Source: Artemisia argyi (taxonomy: Eukaryota; Streptophyta; Magnoliopsida; Asterales; Asteraceae). From it: a DNA stretch of 64,000 nucleotides. Below the pieces are notes generated by a model. That model was not told the origin of the DNA, searched no databases, and worked only from the letters and a program-made list of their open reading frames with translations. Location: positions 258,572,544 to 258,636,543 of the forward strand of contig CM060708.1 of assembly GCA_030686995.1 (NCBI GenBank). Reading direction: 5' to 3'. A program made the position numbers and the translations under genes. The first letter of the stretch is position 1. Each line of letters starts with the position of its first letter. Shown here piece after piece: positions 1 to 9,490 of the stretch.

Positions 1-173
1 GCTAAGCTACATTACATCACCTGGAATAAGACTTCTTCTTAGTGTAATCATCATCTTGTGAGGAGTATGTCTTCTTGTATTGAGCATTGTACCACTAGAT
101 TGAGCAACTGCTTCATTGACATGGACTGCAATCTTTGACTTCATATCTTGGGACAGCTTAGTAGCTCCCTTAA
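1..173 (-). mobile_element. Probable 3' LTR start of a Ty1/copia remnant (runs off the window)
   Basis: On the minus strand this follows the G-run that sits where a polypurine tract is expected and continues to the window edge. It is the expected place for the 3' LTR of the copia pol remnant at 198-1070. The second LTR is not in the window, so the assignment rests on order alone. The short reading frame over it, which begins with a run of glycines from the G-tract, is not a protein. Confidence 0.35.
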
Positions 174-197
174 CCCCCCCCCCCCCCCCCCCCCCCC
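174..197. repeat. C24 homopolymer (G24 in element sense), expanded polypurine tract
   Basis: Twenty-four consecutive C residues. In the minus-strand copia remnant the run lies between the end of the RNase H coding region and the presumed 3' LTR, where copia elements carry a short G-rich polypurine tract. It looks like slippage expansion of that tract. Assembly error at a homopolymer is the alternative. Confidence 0.7.
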
Positions 198-1070
198 ACA
201 CATAAGTTGGCATTGTGTAAGGATCACAGATCCTTAACTTGGATAAACATTTTTAATGGAGATATTTGCTCAGCCCTTTGGTTAAGATATCTACTATTTG
301 TGCTAGTGAAGAGACAAAGACATGTTTGAGTTGGCCACTTTTAATCTTGTCCCTAACAAAGTGACAATCTATTTCTATATGCTTGGTTCTTGCATGTTGA
401 ACTGGAATATTGGCCAAGGCTATGGTTGAATCATTATGACACATGGTTAATGATGGTGTAGGTATTTGAATCCCCAGATCAAGTAGCAGGCATTTGAGCC
501 ATGAGATTTCACAAGTGCTATCTGCTAAAGCCCTATACTCAACTTCAGTTGAAGACCTTGAGACCATGATTATTTCTTGGACTTCCATGAGATAAGACTA
601 TTGCCTAGGAATTTAGCAAAGTCTGATACAGATCTTTTTATGGTGGAGCAACTGGCCCAATCACTATCACAATAGGTAGCTAATTCCATGGTATTTTGGG
701 TTAGAAAGAATATACCTTGGACTTGGCAAAGTTTGATGTATCTGAGAACTCTATGGAGTGCCTAAAGATGTGGTGTCCTTGGACTATGAGAATATTGACT
801 GAGTGCTTGGACTGTAAAGGAAAGATCAGGTCTTGTAACGGTGAGGTAAAGTAATTTGCCAACAATAGTTCTGTATTGGGTAGGATCAAGAAGGAAGTCA
901 CCATCTATGTCATTGAGTTTGACTATTGGATCCATAGGTGTGGCCACAGGCTTAAGATCAAGAGAATTAACATGTTTGAGAAGGTATATTGCATACTTTC
1001 TTTGACACATTGTAAGACCTGAACTAATATTTGCATGCTCTAAAGTTGTATTTGTGTCTTGGTTAAAGAT
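198..1070 (-). pseudogene. Ty1/copia pol remnant: end of reverse transcriptase plus RNase H
   Basis: Two minus-strand reading frames carry the C-terminal end of a copia polyprotein. Positions 762-1010 encode the RT tail (CQRKYAIYLL, then a TRPDLSFTVQALSQY block). Positions 253-588 encode RNase H (SRSSTEVEYRALA, HARTKHIEIDCHFVRD, ILTKGLSKY). They lie in different frames with stops and a frameshift around 590-760, so the element is dead. In coding sense it is truncated upstream of about 1070, next to the poly-T tracts. Gag, protease, integrase and the RT catalytic core are absent. Confidence 0.85.
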
Positions 1071-1074
1071 TAAG

Positions 1075-1076
<2 letters not shown>

Positions 1077-1121
<45 letters not shown>

Positions 1122-1182
1122 TCTTACTAGCCCTCTTACTTCCTCTTACTCTTACCAGTAAGAGGTGGGCAGACGTTTTGCT

Positions 1183-1233
<51 letters not shown>
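1077..1233. repeat. Two long poly-T tracts (T42 and T49) around a 66-bp spacer
   Basis: T42 spans 1077-1118 and T49 spans 1185-1233. The spacer holds short inverted pairs built on CTCTTAC/GTAAGAG, a motif that recurs to about 1530. An end-like segment with AAACGCACCCTAA lies near 1560-1571, so the tracts may belong to a decayed TIR element, but I found no matching opposite end or TSD. Homopolymer lengths are prone to assembly error. Confidence 0.6.
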
Positions 1234-1236
<3 letters not shown>

Positions 1237-1862
1237 TCAGATCCAATTAAACATATAACATCTTACTCAATAAGAGGTGGGAGACTTGTCTTACTGCCTC
1301 TTACTGGATAAGAGAAATTGAAGACTCGTGTTAATATAATATATTTGATGATTTATTAACTATGTTATATTTATGATAAAAAGTCTTGTTTCATATTTAC
1401 ATAAGTTACTTAAATAAATTGCAGAAACGAGCACTTAAAATCATTCGAACAATTATAAAAAAAAAAACAACATTATTTCGTTTAGATTTAGACATTCTAG
1501 TCACCTCTTACTAGTAAGATGTGGTAGTCAGATTCAGACATAAAACATCTAAATGAAACAAACGCACCCTAAGTTTTACACTAGACAACCAAAATAGTAT
1601 TCAATCATCTCCAACCAAGACACCAAAAGGGTGGGGCGTTTGGTAAGGTTTGGAATAATGGAATGACTATCAATCCCAATATATAATGTTTGATTAGTGG
1701 GTTAAGTATTTGAAAATAGGTATCAAATCCACAAAAGTAGGTTATTTTCTAAAAGATTGTATTTTTTAGATTTATCAATTCTATTTTCTAATAAAAAATT
1801 CTTAAATTTTTTACATCCACTATATTTCATATCATGTATACATTATAAGGGACAATAATTAG

Positions 1863-2410
1863 TAGAGGTGGCTTTTCGGGTCGGGTTCGGGTTGGTGGGT
1901 ACAAGTTGTCAGGTTGGCGGGTCAGAAAACCCCAACATGAACCGGACTCATTTAAATCATCGAGTCAGCTATGTCAACCCTAACCTGTTTACACATAACC
2001 CGAACCTGACCCATTTAACCCGTATATATACTTAGGTTGACAGGTTAAATAGGTTACATAGGTTGAATATGTTAAACGGGTTTCGAGTTGACCCATTTAA
2101 TCTGTTTTATATATAAAAGTTAGCACATTACATGAGTTAAATGGGTTAAACGTGTTAGTGGTTGACCCGTTTAACCCATTTAAACCGTATAATAAAATAT
2201 AAATAATTTTTAATTAAGAAAAAAAACTTAAACGGGTTATCGGGTCGACACGTTTATTTTATTCCCAACCCGAACCTGACATGTTTAATAAACGGTTTAG
2301 ATATGTCGACCCAAACCTGACCCACAATCTATTTAGCTCAACCCGAACCTGTTAATTTTCGTGTCGGTTTCAGGTCGGGTTTCGTATCGAGTCAGAAATT
2401 GCCACCCCTA
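1863..2410. mobile_element. Non-autonomous hAT-type MITE, 548 bp
   Basis: The termini are inverted: TAGAGGTGGC at the left and GCCACCCCTA at the right, matching at 9 of 10 positions. They are flanked by a perfect 8-bp duplication ATAATTAG (1855-1862 and 2411-2418), the size hAT transposases make. The interior is a degenerate array of GGGTTCGGGT-type and AACCCGAACC-type words on both strands, so much of it could fold back on itself. It has no coding capacity and would depend on a transposase in trans. Confidence 0.85.
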
Positions 2411-3078
2411 ATAATTAGTAGTCTAACACCAGTGTAAAGCAACGGCAACATGAAGTCTATTGCATTTTTTTTTTTTGCAGAACGATTTTGTTTTATGGAG
2501 TGGCGGAAAAAGAGCTATATTGGTTATAGAACGGTACGTTATCCGCGTCGGTGATGTAAAAGAAAGGAAAAAGTGGTAGAGTAAATTTTTTGTTTTACTT
2601 CTATGATTAATAATATTTTGAAATATCTGTACTACATTATAATACATTTGAAACTATTATATAATTAATCAGGCTTAAAATTCAGACTTTTTTCTTGCTT
2701 ATTATGAAAAGATTTCAAAATTAATTTATTAGGAAACAAGTTGATTAGTAAGTTTGTTAGGAAGGGGTTAGTCGTTTAAAGTAAAATTATTTGGCTAAAC
2801 CATATCTAATACCTCTACTTATAAAGCACGAAGGCAACTACAAATGTAACCAAAAAACGGAAAATATAATCACGCGGTACCCGCCGCCGCATTGCGCGGG
2901 TACCGTTCTACTTTTCTTTTAAAGGGTATTTTGAAAATCTACTTCCCTTGTTTTCTATGATTTTAAGTAAATTAATTTTCCTTATTGATGGTAGAGATAT
3001 GGTTACAAATAGAGCCAATCAAAGCTTTCAAGCCGAGAAATACAAAAGAGAACATTCACCCAACACACATACGAACAT
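2411..3078. other. AT-rich 3' flank of the BAHD gene with a small Helitron-like remnant
   Basis: I see no gene here. A short segment at 2805-2911 begins TCTAATACC..., includes ATAAAGCACG, and ends in a GC-rich hairpin: 10-nt arms CGGTACCCGC (2875-2884) and GCGGGTACCG (2896-2905), followed by TTCTAC. A TC start with a hairpin just before a CTAG-like end is how Helitrons finish, so it may be a tiny deletion derivative. The CTRR end is imperfect. The rest is ordinary AT-rich sequence. Confidence 0.35.
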
Positions 3079-3399
3079 TCATGTTTTGCACAAAAAACGA
3101 TCAACTTTTAATGCTTCTTCGAAATAAGGGGCGTTTTTAACTTCCAAAAAGACGTGCGCATCCACTCCATTGCCTTGTGCGTCGTCCATTAAACATGCAT
3201 AGTTTTGTAGAGGTAGGCATCCAGGGGCTACCCAGGTTGGTTTACCGAAACCAAAGTCAGCTTGATAAAAGGGGAACTTACACCAACTAGTTAAAGAGAT
3301 CACATTCGTTGATTCCCAAATTTCAACGTCTTTTAGTGTGAAAGAGTTCAAAACCGTTGTTTGTCCTTCTTCACTACAGTGGTTAACCTTTGAGAGGTT
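3079..3399 (-). pseudogene. BAHD acyltransferase, 3' coding part (last ~106 codons), cut off by a copia insertion
   Basis: This is the C-terminal part of the acyltransferase whose N-terminal part lies at 8242-9231. It holds the second BAHD signature as DFGFG (usual form DFGWG), at about residue 378 of the uninterrupted protein, followed by KP. Downstream is the usual tail ending in a VDRFLCKT-like sequence and a stop at 3079. The frame runs open to the duplicated AGGTT (3395-3399), where the copia element begins. Setting the element and one AGGTT copy aside, the two parts join in frame with no other stop, giving 436 residues, normal for the family. The gene therefore appears intact apart from this insertion. 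It is now separated from its promoter and first 330 codons. Confidence 0.85.
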
Positions 3400-3546
3400 T
3401 ATTAGACAATTAAGTTGTATTTATATATTATTATATTAGAGGGATTAGAGTGTAATTATCTCTTCTATATAATCCCCTGGATGTAATCGTGATTTACATA
3501 ATATATACAATACACAATATTACGTTTCTCTTTACCAAGTTTATCT
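3400..3546 (+). repeat. 5' LTR of the copia element (147 bp)
   Basis: Starts TATTAGACAATT and ends TTTATCT directly before the primer-binding site. Compared with the 3' LTR it carries an extra 9 bp around GGGATTAGAG and one substitution (CCTGGATG versus CCTGTATG). Such short LTRs occur in some plant copia lineages. Confidence 0.92.
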
Positions 3547-3558
3547 TGGTATCAGGGC
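3547..3558 (+). other. Primer-binding site, initiator tRNA-Met type
   Basis: TGGTATCAGGGC immediately follows the 5' LTR. It matches the common copia PBS TGGTATCAGAGC, complementary to the 3' end of initiator tRNA-Met, with one mismatch. It marks the LTR boundary. Confidence 0.85.
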
Positions 3559-3749
3559 TAGGGTTTTTTCTTTTCACAGCTAGGGTTTTTTTTTTTTTTT
3601 TTTTTTTTTTTCTGCCACCCTCATTGCCAATCAGCACTACAGTGCTCCCTCCACAAGTCGTCCATAACAACAATAGCAACACCTGCTATCGATTCTCCAC
3701 TACAAGGTATCCTCTCTTCTAATTTACAACAGCCGCCGCTGAAATCCCA

Positions 3750-5561
3750 ATGGCAATTACAGCCTTTACTTCCGCCGAGAAAACCCTCCACTGTCACCAT
3801 AAATTTGGTTTTACATTATCTCCTAACAATTATGGCTACTGGAAAGCCATGCTTCAGCCCTTTCTTGTTACCAATAACCTGTTTGGTTATATTGATGGTT
3901 CAATTCCCTGCCCACCGGTTACTATTACCCCTTCGTCATCAGGAAAAGACACAATACCTGCCCCACAACCAAATCCAGATTACACAACATGGATTTCCAA
4001 TGATGCTCACGTACGTATGTTACTTGTCTCTACCATCTCCGAGGCATCATTCCAACATGTTCAAGGGAACACTTCCCGTGATTTTTGGCTATCTCTTGAA
4101 CGTGCTTATGCACCTCACACGGCTTCTAGAGAATATACTCTGAAAACTCAACTTTTAAAGTTGGAGATGAAAGCTGATGAAACTTCCTCTGCATACCTGA
4201 CTAGGGCTCAGGAATATTCTGATGCTCTTGCTAATATTGGCGAACCTGTGAAAGAAAAAGACTTGGTGATGTTGGTTATCTCTGGTCTTCGAGAAGAGTA
4301 CAATGGCCTGAAATCCACCCTCCTTGGCCGCCAATTTGCCACTGCCTTTGCTGAACTCCATGGTCTGTTATCAGATCATGACTACATGATTAAGAAATCA
4401 GCCACTGAAATCCCACCAGCTCAAGCATTCACCGCCGCTGTCAACACTCGTACCACAACAGGATCTGTATCCACCTCATCCACTTCTCAACCGGATCAGT
4501 TAAAGGCTGTCCAGCAACTTCTGTCACAACTTGGTCTTCAAGTTCAGCCATCTACCCAACAACCTGCTCAAGCTTTTTATACCAACAGATCTGGGAATAA
4601 TCGTGGCCGTGGTCGTGGACGTGGTAATGGTCGCGGAAATTATACCAACAGGAATCAAGGAGGAAATTACACTAACAGGAATCAAGGAGGTAACCAAACT
4701 CAGTTTAGTTGGGCTTCTAATCAAAATGTTGTTTTTGGTACTTGCAATAGGTGTGGGATTGGTCATATCCCGTCTCTCTGCCCTAATCGTGATCCTGCTA
4801 CCATAAGATCAAGACAATCACCTTCAGCCAACTTCACCAATTACGGGTCACAAGCGTCAAACTTTGGGCTTTGGGATACAGGTTCTAGCCACCATGTTGC
4901 ACCAGACCTCTCTAGCTTTGATAACGCCGAGGCCTATTATGGTGAGGACAATCTTCATGTTGGCAATGGTAAGGGTTTACCCATTTTACACATAGGTTCC
5001 TCGCGCCTTTATTCACCAACAAAAACCTTTTCCCTTAATAACGTACTCCATGTACCTCAAATAAAACAAAATCTACTTTCTGTTCAAAAATTCTGTCTTG
5101 ATAATCATGTGCATTTTGAATTTCACTCATCTTTCTTTGCTGTGAAGGACGAGTCTACACACACTATCCTCCTCATGGGTCCCAGCAATGACGGTCTCTA
5201 CTCCTTTCATCTACCTCAGAGTCACTTCGTTTCCAACAAAGTCGCTTTTTCAACAGCTCGTGCCTCGTCCAACACATGGCATCAAAGACTTGGACATCCA
5301 CATCCACAGCTTTTGAAGTCTATGTTATCTAAATATAGTTTACCTTTACAAAACAATTGTTCTAGTACTTTCTGTGATTTGTGTTCCGTTGGAAAATCTT
5401 CAAAACTGCATTTGTTGCCATCTATTTATAAGAGTTCTCACATTTTGGATTTAGTTTTCTGTGATGTGTGGGGCCCTGCGCCTGTTCCTTCTTTTGATGG
5501 TCACAATTATTTTTTGTTGTGTGTTGATCACTATTCCGCTTTATGTGGATTTTTCCTCTGA
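3750..5561 (+). CDS. Copia gag-protease-integrase (N-terminal part of the polyprotein)
   Basis: Of 603 residues, the first ~230 are copia gag (particle protein), followed by a basic RGRGRGNGRGN region and a zinc knuckle from about residue 332 with spacing CX2CX3HX4C (family usual CX2CX4HX4C). The aspartic protease active site is DTGS at about residue 376. The integrase zinc-binding region follows (WHQRLGHPH... CDLC), then the first part of the catalytic core with FCDVWGP and CVDHYS. The frame then ends at 5561 in residues foreign to the family, and the core continues in another frame at 5543. A one-base deletion near 5536 explains this. The start ATG at 3750 lies about 200 bp after the PBS, with an intervening poly-T tract in the leader. 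Confidence 0.92.
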   Translation: MAITAFTSAEKTLHCHHKFGFTLSPNNYGYWKAMLQPFLVTNNLFGYIDGSIPCPPVTITPSSSGKDTIPAPQPNPDYTTWISNDAHVRMLLVSTISEASFQHVQGNTSRDFWLSLERAYAPHTASREYTLKTQLLKLEMKADETSSAYLTRAQEYSDALANIGEPVKEKDLVMLVISGLREEYNGLKSTLLGRQFATAFAELHGLLSDHDYMIKKSATEIPPAQAFTAAVNTRTTTGSVSTSSTSQPDQLKAVQQLLSQLGLQVQPSTQQPAQAFYTNRSGNNRGRGRGRGNGRGNYTNRNQGGNYTNRNQGGNQTQFSWASNQNVVFGTCNRCGIGHIPSLCPNRDPATIRSRQSPSANFTNYGSQASNFGLWDTGSSHHVAPDLSSFDNAEAYYGEDNLHVGNGKGLPILHIGSSRLYSPTKTFSLNNVLHVPQIKQNLLSVQKFCLDNHVHFEFHSSFFAVKDESTHTILLMGPSNDGLYSFHLPQSHFVSNKVAFSTARASSNTWHQRLGHPHPQLLKSMLSKYSLPLQNNCSSTFCDLCSVGKSSKLHLLPSIYKSSHILDLVFCDVWGPAPVPSFDGHNYFLLCVDHYSALCGFFL

Positions 5562-6223
5562 AATTAAAATCTGATGTCTTTAACACCTTTAAGCGTTTTT
5601 TGGCTATGGTTGAACGACAGTTTAATACCAAACTTAAATCTGTTCAAAGTGACTGGGGAGGTGAGTTTAGAAATCTTTCTCAGTTCTTCTCTCCTCTTGG
5701 AATAACTCACCGTCTTTCTTGCCCTCATACTAGCGAACAAAATGGTTTTGTTGAACGTCGACATCGACATGTGGTTGAAACTGGTCTTACTTTACTTGCT
5801 CAATCTCATGTTCCACAACGTTTCTGGCATTTTGCTTTTGAAACAGCAGTTTATCTCATTAATCGTATGCCATCCAGAACAAACTCGAACACCTCACCCT
5901 TTGAGCATGTATTTCATCGTCAACCCGATTTTTCGTTTCTTCGTGTCTTTGGTTGTCGATGCTTCCCTCATCTTCGTCCATATAACAAACACAAAATGGA
6001 TTTTCGCTCAACTCCTTGTGTGTTTCTGGGGTATAGCACCGCCCATCACGGCTACAGGTGCTATGATCCACAATCTGATCGCATCTATGTTGCCCGTCAT
6101 GTTCGATTTAATGAACAATCTTTCCCTTTCCAGGTTCCTCCTCCTCCTACTCCCACACCCACTACCACTTCCAAACCCTATGTCTCCACTTACCCATCTC
6201 CTGTTCCACCATGTGATCCATAA
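5543..6223 (+). pseudogene. Copia integrase, catalytic core continued
   Basis: This frame resumes the integrase core after the frameshift: WIFPLKLKSDVFNTF, SDWGGEF, then HTSEQNGFVERRHRHVVE carrying the catalytic glutamate, then the usual FRVFGC-like and VFLGYS blocks. It ends at TAA (6221-6223) inside a 30-bp tandem repeat. The second repeat copy has CAA at the same place, so the stop is a C-to-T change. The reading frame beyond the stop is the RT frame. Integrase would insert element cDNA into chromosomes; this copy cannot yield it as one protein. Confidence 0.9.
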
Positions 6224-8086
6224 GACCAGACTACTACCACTCCTGATCCACAAGACCAGACTAATACCACTCCTCCTGATGTTCCTACGACCCAACAAAC
6301 TGAACCACCACCTACACACCAACCTTCTAATTTACCTACAGCCCCACCACCTCTCCGACACACCTATCACCGTCGACCCAAAGTTCACCCCACCACACCT
6401 CAACCTACGCCCTCTACTACTGAGTCTTCTCGTCGTCGTCCAGCCAATCTTCGGGCAAATCCCAAACAAACCAAACCCTTTAATGCCACCTCATATCATA
6501 TCCACTCTCAACCAGATACTGAACCCACAACCTTTACCATTGCTAACAAGGACCCTCATTGGCGTAATGCCATGGTTGGAGAATATTTGGCGCTTATGAG
6601 GAATGGCACTTGGTCTCTAGTTCCACGTGCTCCGAATTCCAATGTGGTTGATTGCAAGTGGGTTTACAAATTAAAACGTGACCAAACAGGGGCCATTACA
6701 AAGTACAAGGCACGATTAGTTGCCAAAGGATTTCGACAACAACCGGGCATTGATTATCAAGAAACGTTTAGCCCTGTGGTTAAATCAACAACCATTCGTG
6801 TTGTTCTCTCTTTGGCTGTCACTCAAAAGTGGCCTCTTCGCCAGTTGGACGTGCAAAATGCTTTCTTACATGGTCACCTCACCGAGACTGTTTACTTACA
6901 ACAACCCCCTGGATTTGTTGACCCAGCAAAACCAGATCATGTTTGCCTACTTCATAAATCCCTGTATGGATTAAAGCAGGCCCCTCGAGCATGGTTTCAT
7001 CGATTGTCTACGGCTCTTCATTCTCTTGGTTTTCAGGGTTCTAAAACTGATCCCTCATTGTTTATTTACTCTCATGGGGGCACTCTTTTGTATATGTTGG
7101 TCTATGTTGATGACATTATTTTGACAGGAAACAACTCTCAAGCTATTAATAAAGTGGTCATGAGTCTAAATCAATCCTTTGCTGTCACGGATATGGGCTC
7201 TCTGTCTTACTTTCTTGGTCTTGAGGTCACCAAAAAGGGTACCGATATTGTTCTATCTCAAAGAAAATACATACTTGAAATCTTACAACGAGCAGGTTTG
7301 TCCGATGCTAAGCCGGTTTCCACACCAATGGCCACTAATGCGAACCTTGCCCAGGATGATAGTGATGTGTTTGATAATCCAGTCAAGTATCGCCAGGTTG
7401 TGGGTGCTCTCCAGTATGTCACATTGTCTCGGCCTGAAATTACCTTTGCGGTCAACAAAGTGTGTCAGTTTATGCACTCTCCTACCGTGAATCATTGGAC
7501 AGCCGTTAAAAGAATTCTTCGTTACTTGCGGGGCACTTCTGACTATGGTTTACGGCTCATGCATGCTTCTAGCAACATCCTTCATGCTTATACTGATTCA
7601 TCAGATTATAACTCACTCACGGGTTTCTCTGATGCTGACTGGGCTGGTTGCCCAGACGACCGTCGATCCACGGGGGGATATGCTATATATCTAGGTTCTA
7701 ACCTAGTCTCATGGTCTGCACGAAAACAAAAGACAGTCTCTCGGTCGTCAACAGAAGCCGAATACAAGGCTCTTGCCAATACTGTTGCAGAACTCACATG
7801 GCTCCAAGATCTTCTACATGAGCTTCGTGTGCCAGTTAAGTCGGTACCCACTTTATGGTGTGATAATCTTGGCGCCACGTACCTTTCAGCGAATCCTGTC
7901 TTTCATGCACGTACAAAGCATGTAGAAGTTGATTTTCATTTTGTTCGAGAAAGAGTAGCACAACGACAGCTTTCAGTTCAGTTCATAACTACTGATGATC
8001 AGATCGCAGATGTGTTTACCAAGCCCCTATCCTCACAACGGTTTTCTCTCTTACGGTCCAAGCTACAGGTCGTTCCCCGGCCTTAG
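6224..8086 (+). CDS. Copia reverse transcriptase-RNase H
   Basis: This continues the integrase frame after the TAA. A proline/threonine-rich linker (6224-6560) precedes the RT. RT motifs in order: WVYKLKRDQTGAITKYKARLVAKGF, QLDVQNAFLHG, LYGLKQAPRAWF and the catalytic YVDDIIL. RNase H follows with GFSDADWAGCPDDRRSTGGY, SRSSTEAEYKAL, TKHVEVDFHFVRERV and DVFTKPL. The stop at 8086 is 12 bp before the 3' LTR, as is normal for copia. The first in-frame ATG is at 6572, but the domain would normally be released from the polyprotein, so no real start is expected there. No internal stop is seen, and the YVDD site is intact. Confidence 0.93.
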   Translation, partial: DQTTTTPDPQDQTNTTPPDVPTTQQTEPPPTHQPSNLPTAPPPLRHTYHRRPKVHPTTPQPTPSTTESSRRRPANLRANPKQTKPFNATSYHIHSQPDTEPTTFTIANKDPHWRNAMVGEYLALMRNGTWSLVPRAPNSNVVDCKWVYKLKRDQTGAITKYKARLVAKGFRQQPGIDYQETFSPVVKSTTIRVVLSLAVTQKWPLRQLDVQNAFLHGHLTETVYLQQPPGFVDPAKPDHVCLLHKSLYGLKQAPRAWFHRLSTALHSLGFQGSKTDPSLFIYSHGGTLLYMLVYVDDIILTGNNSQAINKVVMSLNQSFAVTDMGSLSYFLGLEVTKKGTDIVLSQRKYILEILQRAGLSDAKPVSTPMATNANLAQDDSDVFDNPVKYRQVVGALQYVTLSRPEITFAVNKVCQFMHSPTVNHWTAVKRILRYLRGTSDYGLRLMHASSNILHAYTDSSDYNSLTGFSDADWAGCPDDRRSTGGYAIYLGSNLVSWSARKQKTVSRSSTEAEYKALANTVAELTWLQDLLHELRVPVKSVPTLWCDNLGATYLSANPVFHARTKHVEVDFHFVRERVAQRQLSVQFITTDDQIADVFTKPLSSQRFSLLRSKLQVVPRP

Positions 8087-8088
8087 CT

Positions 8089-8098
8089 TGAGGGGGAA
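8089..8098 (+). other. Polypurine tract of the copia element
   Basis: TGAGGGGGAA sits directly before the 3' LTR. Copia elements use such a purine run to prime plus-strand DNA synthesis. It confirms the LTR start at 8099. Confidence 0.8.
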
Positions 8099-8236
8099 TA
8101 TTAGACAATTAAGTTGTATTTATATATTATTATATTAGAGTGTAATTATCTCTTCTATATAATCCCCTGTATGTAATCGTGATTTACATAATATATACAA
8201 TACACAATATTACGTTTCTCTTTACCAAGTTTATCT
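8099..8236 (+). repeat. 3' LTR of the copia element (138 bp)
   Basis: Matches the 5' LTR except for one substitution and the absence of a 9-bp segment. It ends TTTATCT and is followed by the duplicated target AGGTT (8237-8241), after which BAHD coding sequence resumes. Confidence 0.92.
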
Positions 8237-8241
8237 AGGTT

Positions 8242-9231
8242 ATTAATGGTTTTCTTGACATTATGAGATAAACGATGTGCCAGCTCTTCGGTTGTTTCAA
8301 CCATACGAGCATCTGTGGCACATAATCCTGCTAGATTCCCACAAGTTTTTTTGGGAATTAAGGATGCCGTTTTCCCCCTTAGGTCTACTGGCTGAACAAG
8401 TATAGTAGACTCACTTGGCTTATCGTTTGTTGCATTAGCAACAGAAATGAAAGCCTTCCAAATGATGGCTATTACCAACTGCACCTTTGACAAATGAAGA
8501 GTGTTAAGCTTTCCATTAGCCATGGCCTTTGCTTTCAATATAGATATTTCACTCTCACTGAATGAAACTTTTTTTCTGATATATAACTTGCTTGACAACT
8601 CATCACGTATAAGTGGTAGCGGAACTGAACGGCCATAATAACGACCAGGAAATAATGAAGGAGAGTTGAAACCAGGCCCAGAGAATTCGATCTCATTTTC
8701 TTCTCGGTTCATAGCAGCCCATTCATTTAGGAATGTGCTTAGAGTGGAGGCATCGGCAATCTTGTGCGTAGTACTTGCACCAAGGGCAACACCTCCACAC
8801 TTGAACATGGTTACTTGAATTGCAAGTAACGGGTCAGTGAAATGCTCAACGGCTAATTTATTGGGTGGAATGAATTCATCGACAAACTTAATATCCACAC
8901 CGGGAGCAAGAATATCTTGCATTTTGATGTCAACTTTGGCATGTATAAACTCGGCACCTTGATCATTGCAGTCAATTGTCTTTGTTTTATCCACATATCT
9001 ACCCGCAAGAGGGTAAAACCGTGTTAAAATTTTCTCAAGCGATGTTTCTAGCCTGGAAACAAACTTTGGGATTGCATTGTTATTTTTGGAGAAGAAAACA
9101 ACAACACTTATGTTTATAAAAGGAGCAAGCTCGTCGAGAAAGCTAATTTTGTAGTGTCGAAGGGTTTGTGGAGTTGGAACCAAGGGTTTTATAAGTTTGC
9201 AAGATTGTTTTTCAATGTTCATCATCATCAC
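8242..9231 (-). pseudogene. BAHD acyltransferase, 5' coding part (codons 1-330), vinorine-synthase-like
   Basis: BAHD enzymes transfer acyl groups from acyl-CoA to hydroxyl or amine groups of specialised metabolites in the cytosol. The ATG at 9231 gives a typical N-terminus (KLIKPLVPTPQTLRHYKISFL). The catalytic HXXXD motif is HKIAD at residues 156-160. Other family landmarks are FYPLAGR (about residue 72) and the VDLRGK block before the break. The sequence resembles the vinorine-synthase-like clade, but the substrate cannot be read from it. The frame is open to the copia insertion at 8237-8241; codons beyond 8237 come from the LTR. The remainder, with DFGFG, is at 3079-3399. The coding region has no intron apart from the insertion. 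Confidence 0.88.
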
Positions 9232-9284
9232 TGCTATACACTTGGTAATAAGCTAGTTGAAGAAGAAATAACTTATCGGGTTGG

Positions 9285-9292
9285 TATTTATA
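9285..9292 (-). promoter_or_regulatory. Likely TATA box of the BAHD gene
   Basis: TATAAATA on the minus strand, 54-61 bp upstream of the ATG at 9231. This spacing would give a 5' leader of about 25-30 nt. It is the only good TATA in this position. Confidence 0.55.
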
Positions 9293-9490
9293 ACTTAACA
9301 CCTTAGTTATTTATAGTTTATTTTTTGGGGGAACGGCAGTTTCTTTTTGACTATACCTACTGATTCAAGGGATTAACTAATATGCTACTAGTAACATCCA
9401 TTATCATGCAAGCGTTTTCATTATGAAATTGAAACCATGTGTGTATTTTTATACAAATTAATGACTTTTTCTTTTGAAAATTACAAATAT

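Larger units (their letters stand above)
3400..8236 (+). mobile_element. Ty1/copia LTR retrotransposon, 4837 bp, inserted in the BAHD gene
   Basis: Near-identical short LTRs (3400-3546 and 8099-8236) bound the element. A 5-bp target duplication AGGTT flanks it (3395-3399 and 8237-8241). Order inside is PBS, gag, protease, integrase, RT, RNase H, polypurine tract: the copia order. The LTRs differ by one substitution and one 9-bp indel, pointing to recent insertion. The LTRs begin TA rather than TG, a one-base change from the usual terminus. The polyprotein carries one frameshift and one stop, so this copy could not encode a full-length product. It lies antisense to the host gene. Confidence 0.95.

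Noticed and set aside
1077..1233. Poly(A) tail of a SINE or processed gene copy
   Set aside because: No body with Pol III boxes or a gene copy next to it, and no TSD found.
3494..3682. Minus-strand ORF with a polylysine run
   Set aside because: Produced by the poly-T tract in the copia leader.
5742..6599. Plus-strand frame of 285 codons overlapping copia integrase
   Set aside because: Out-of-frame shadow of the integrase and proline-rich linker; no recognisable domain.
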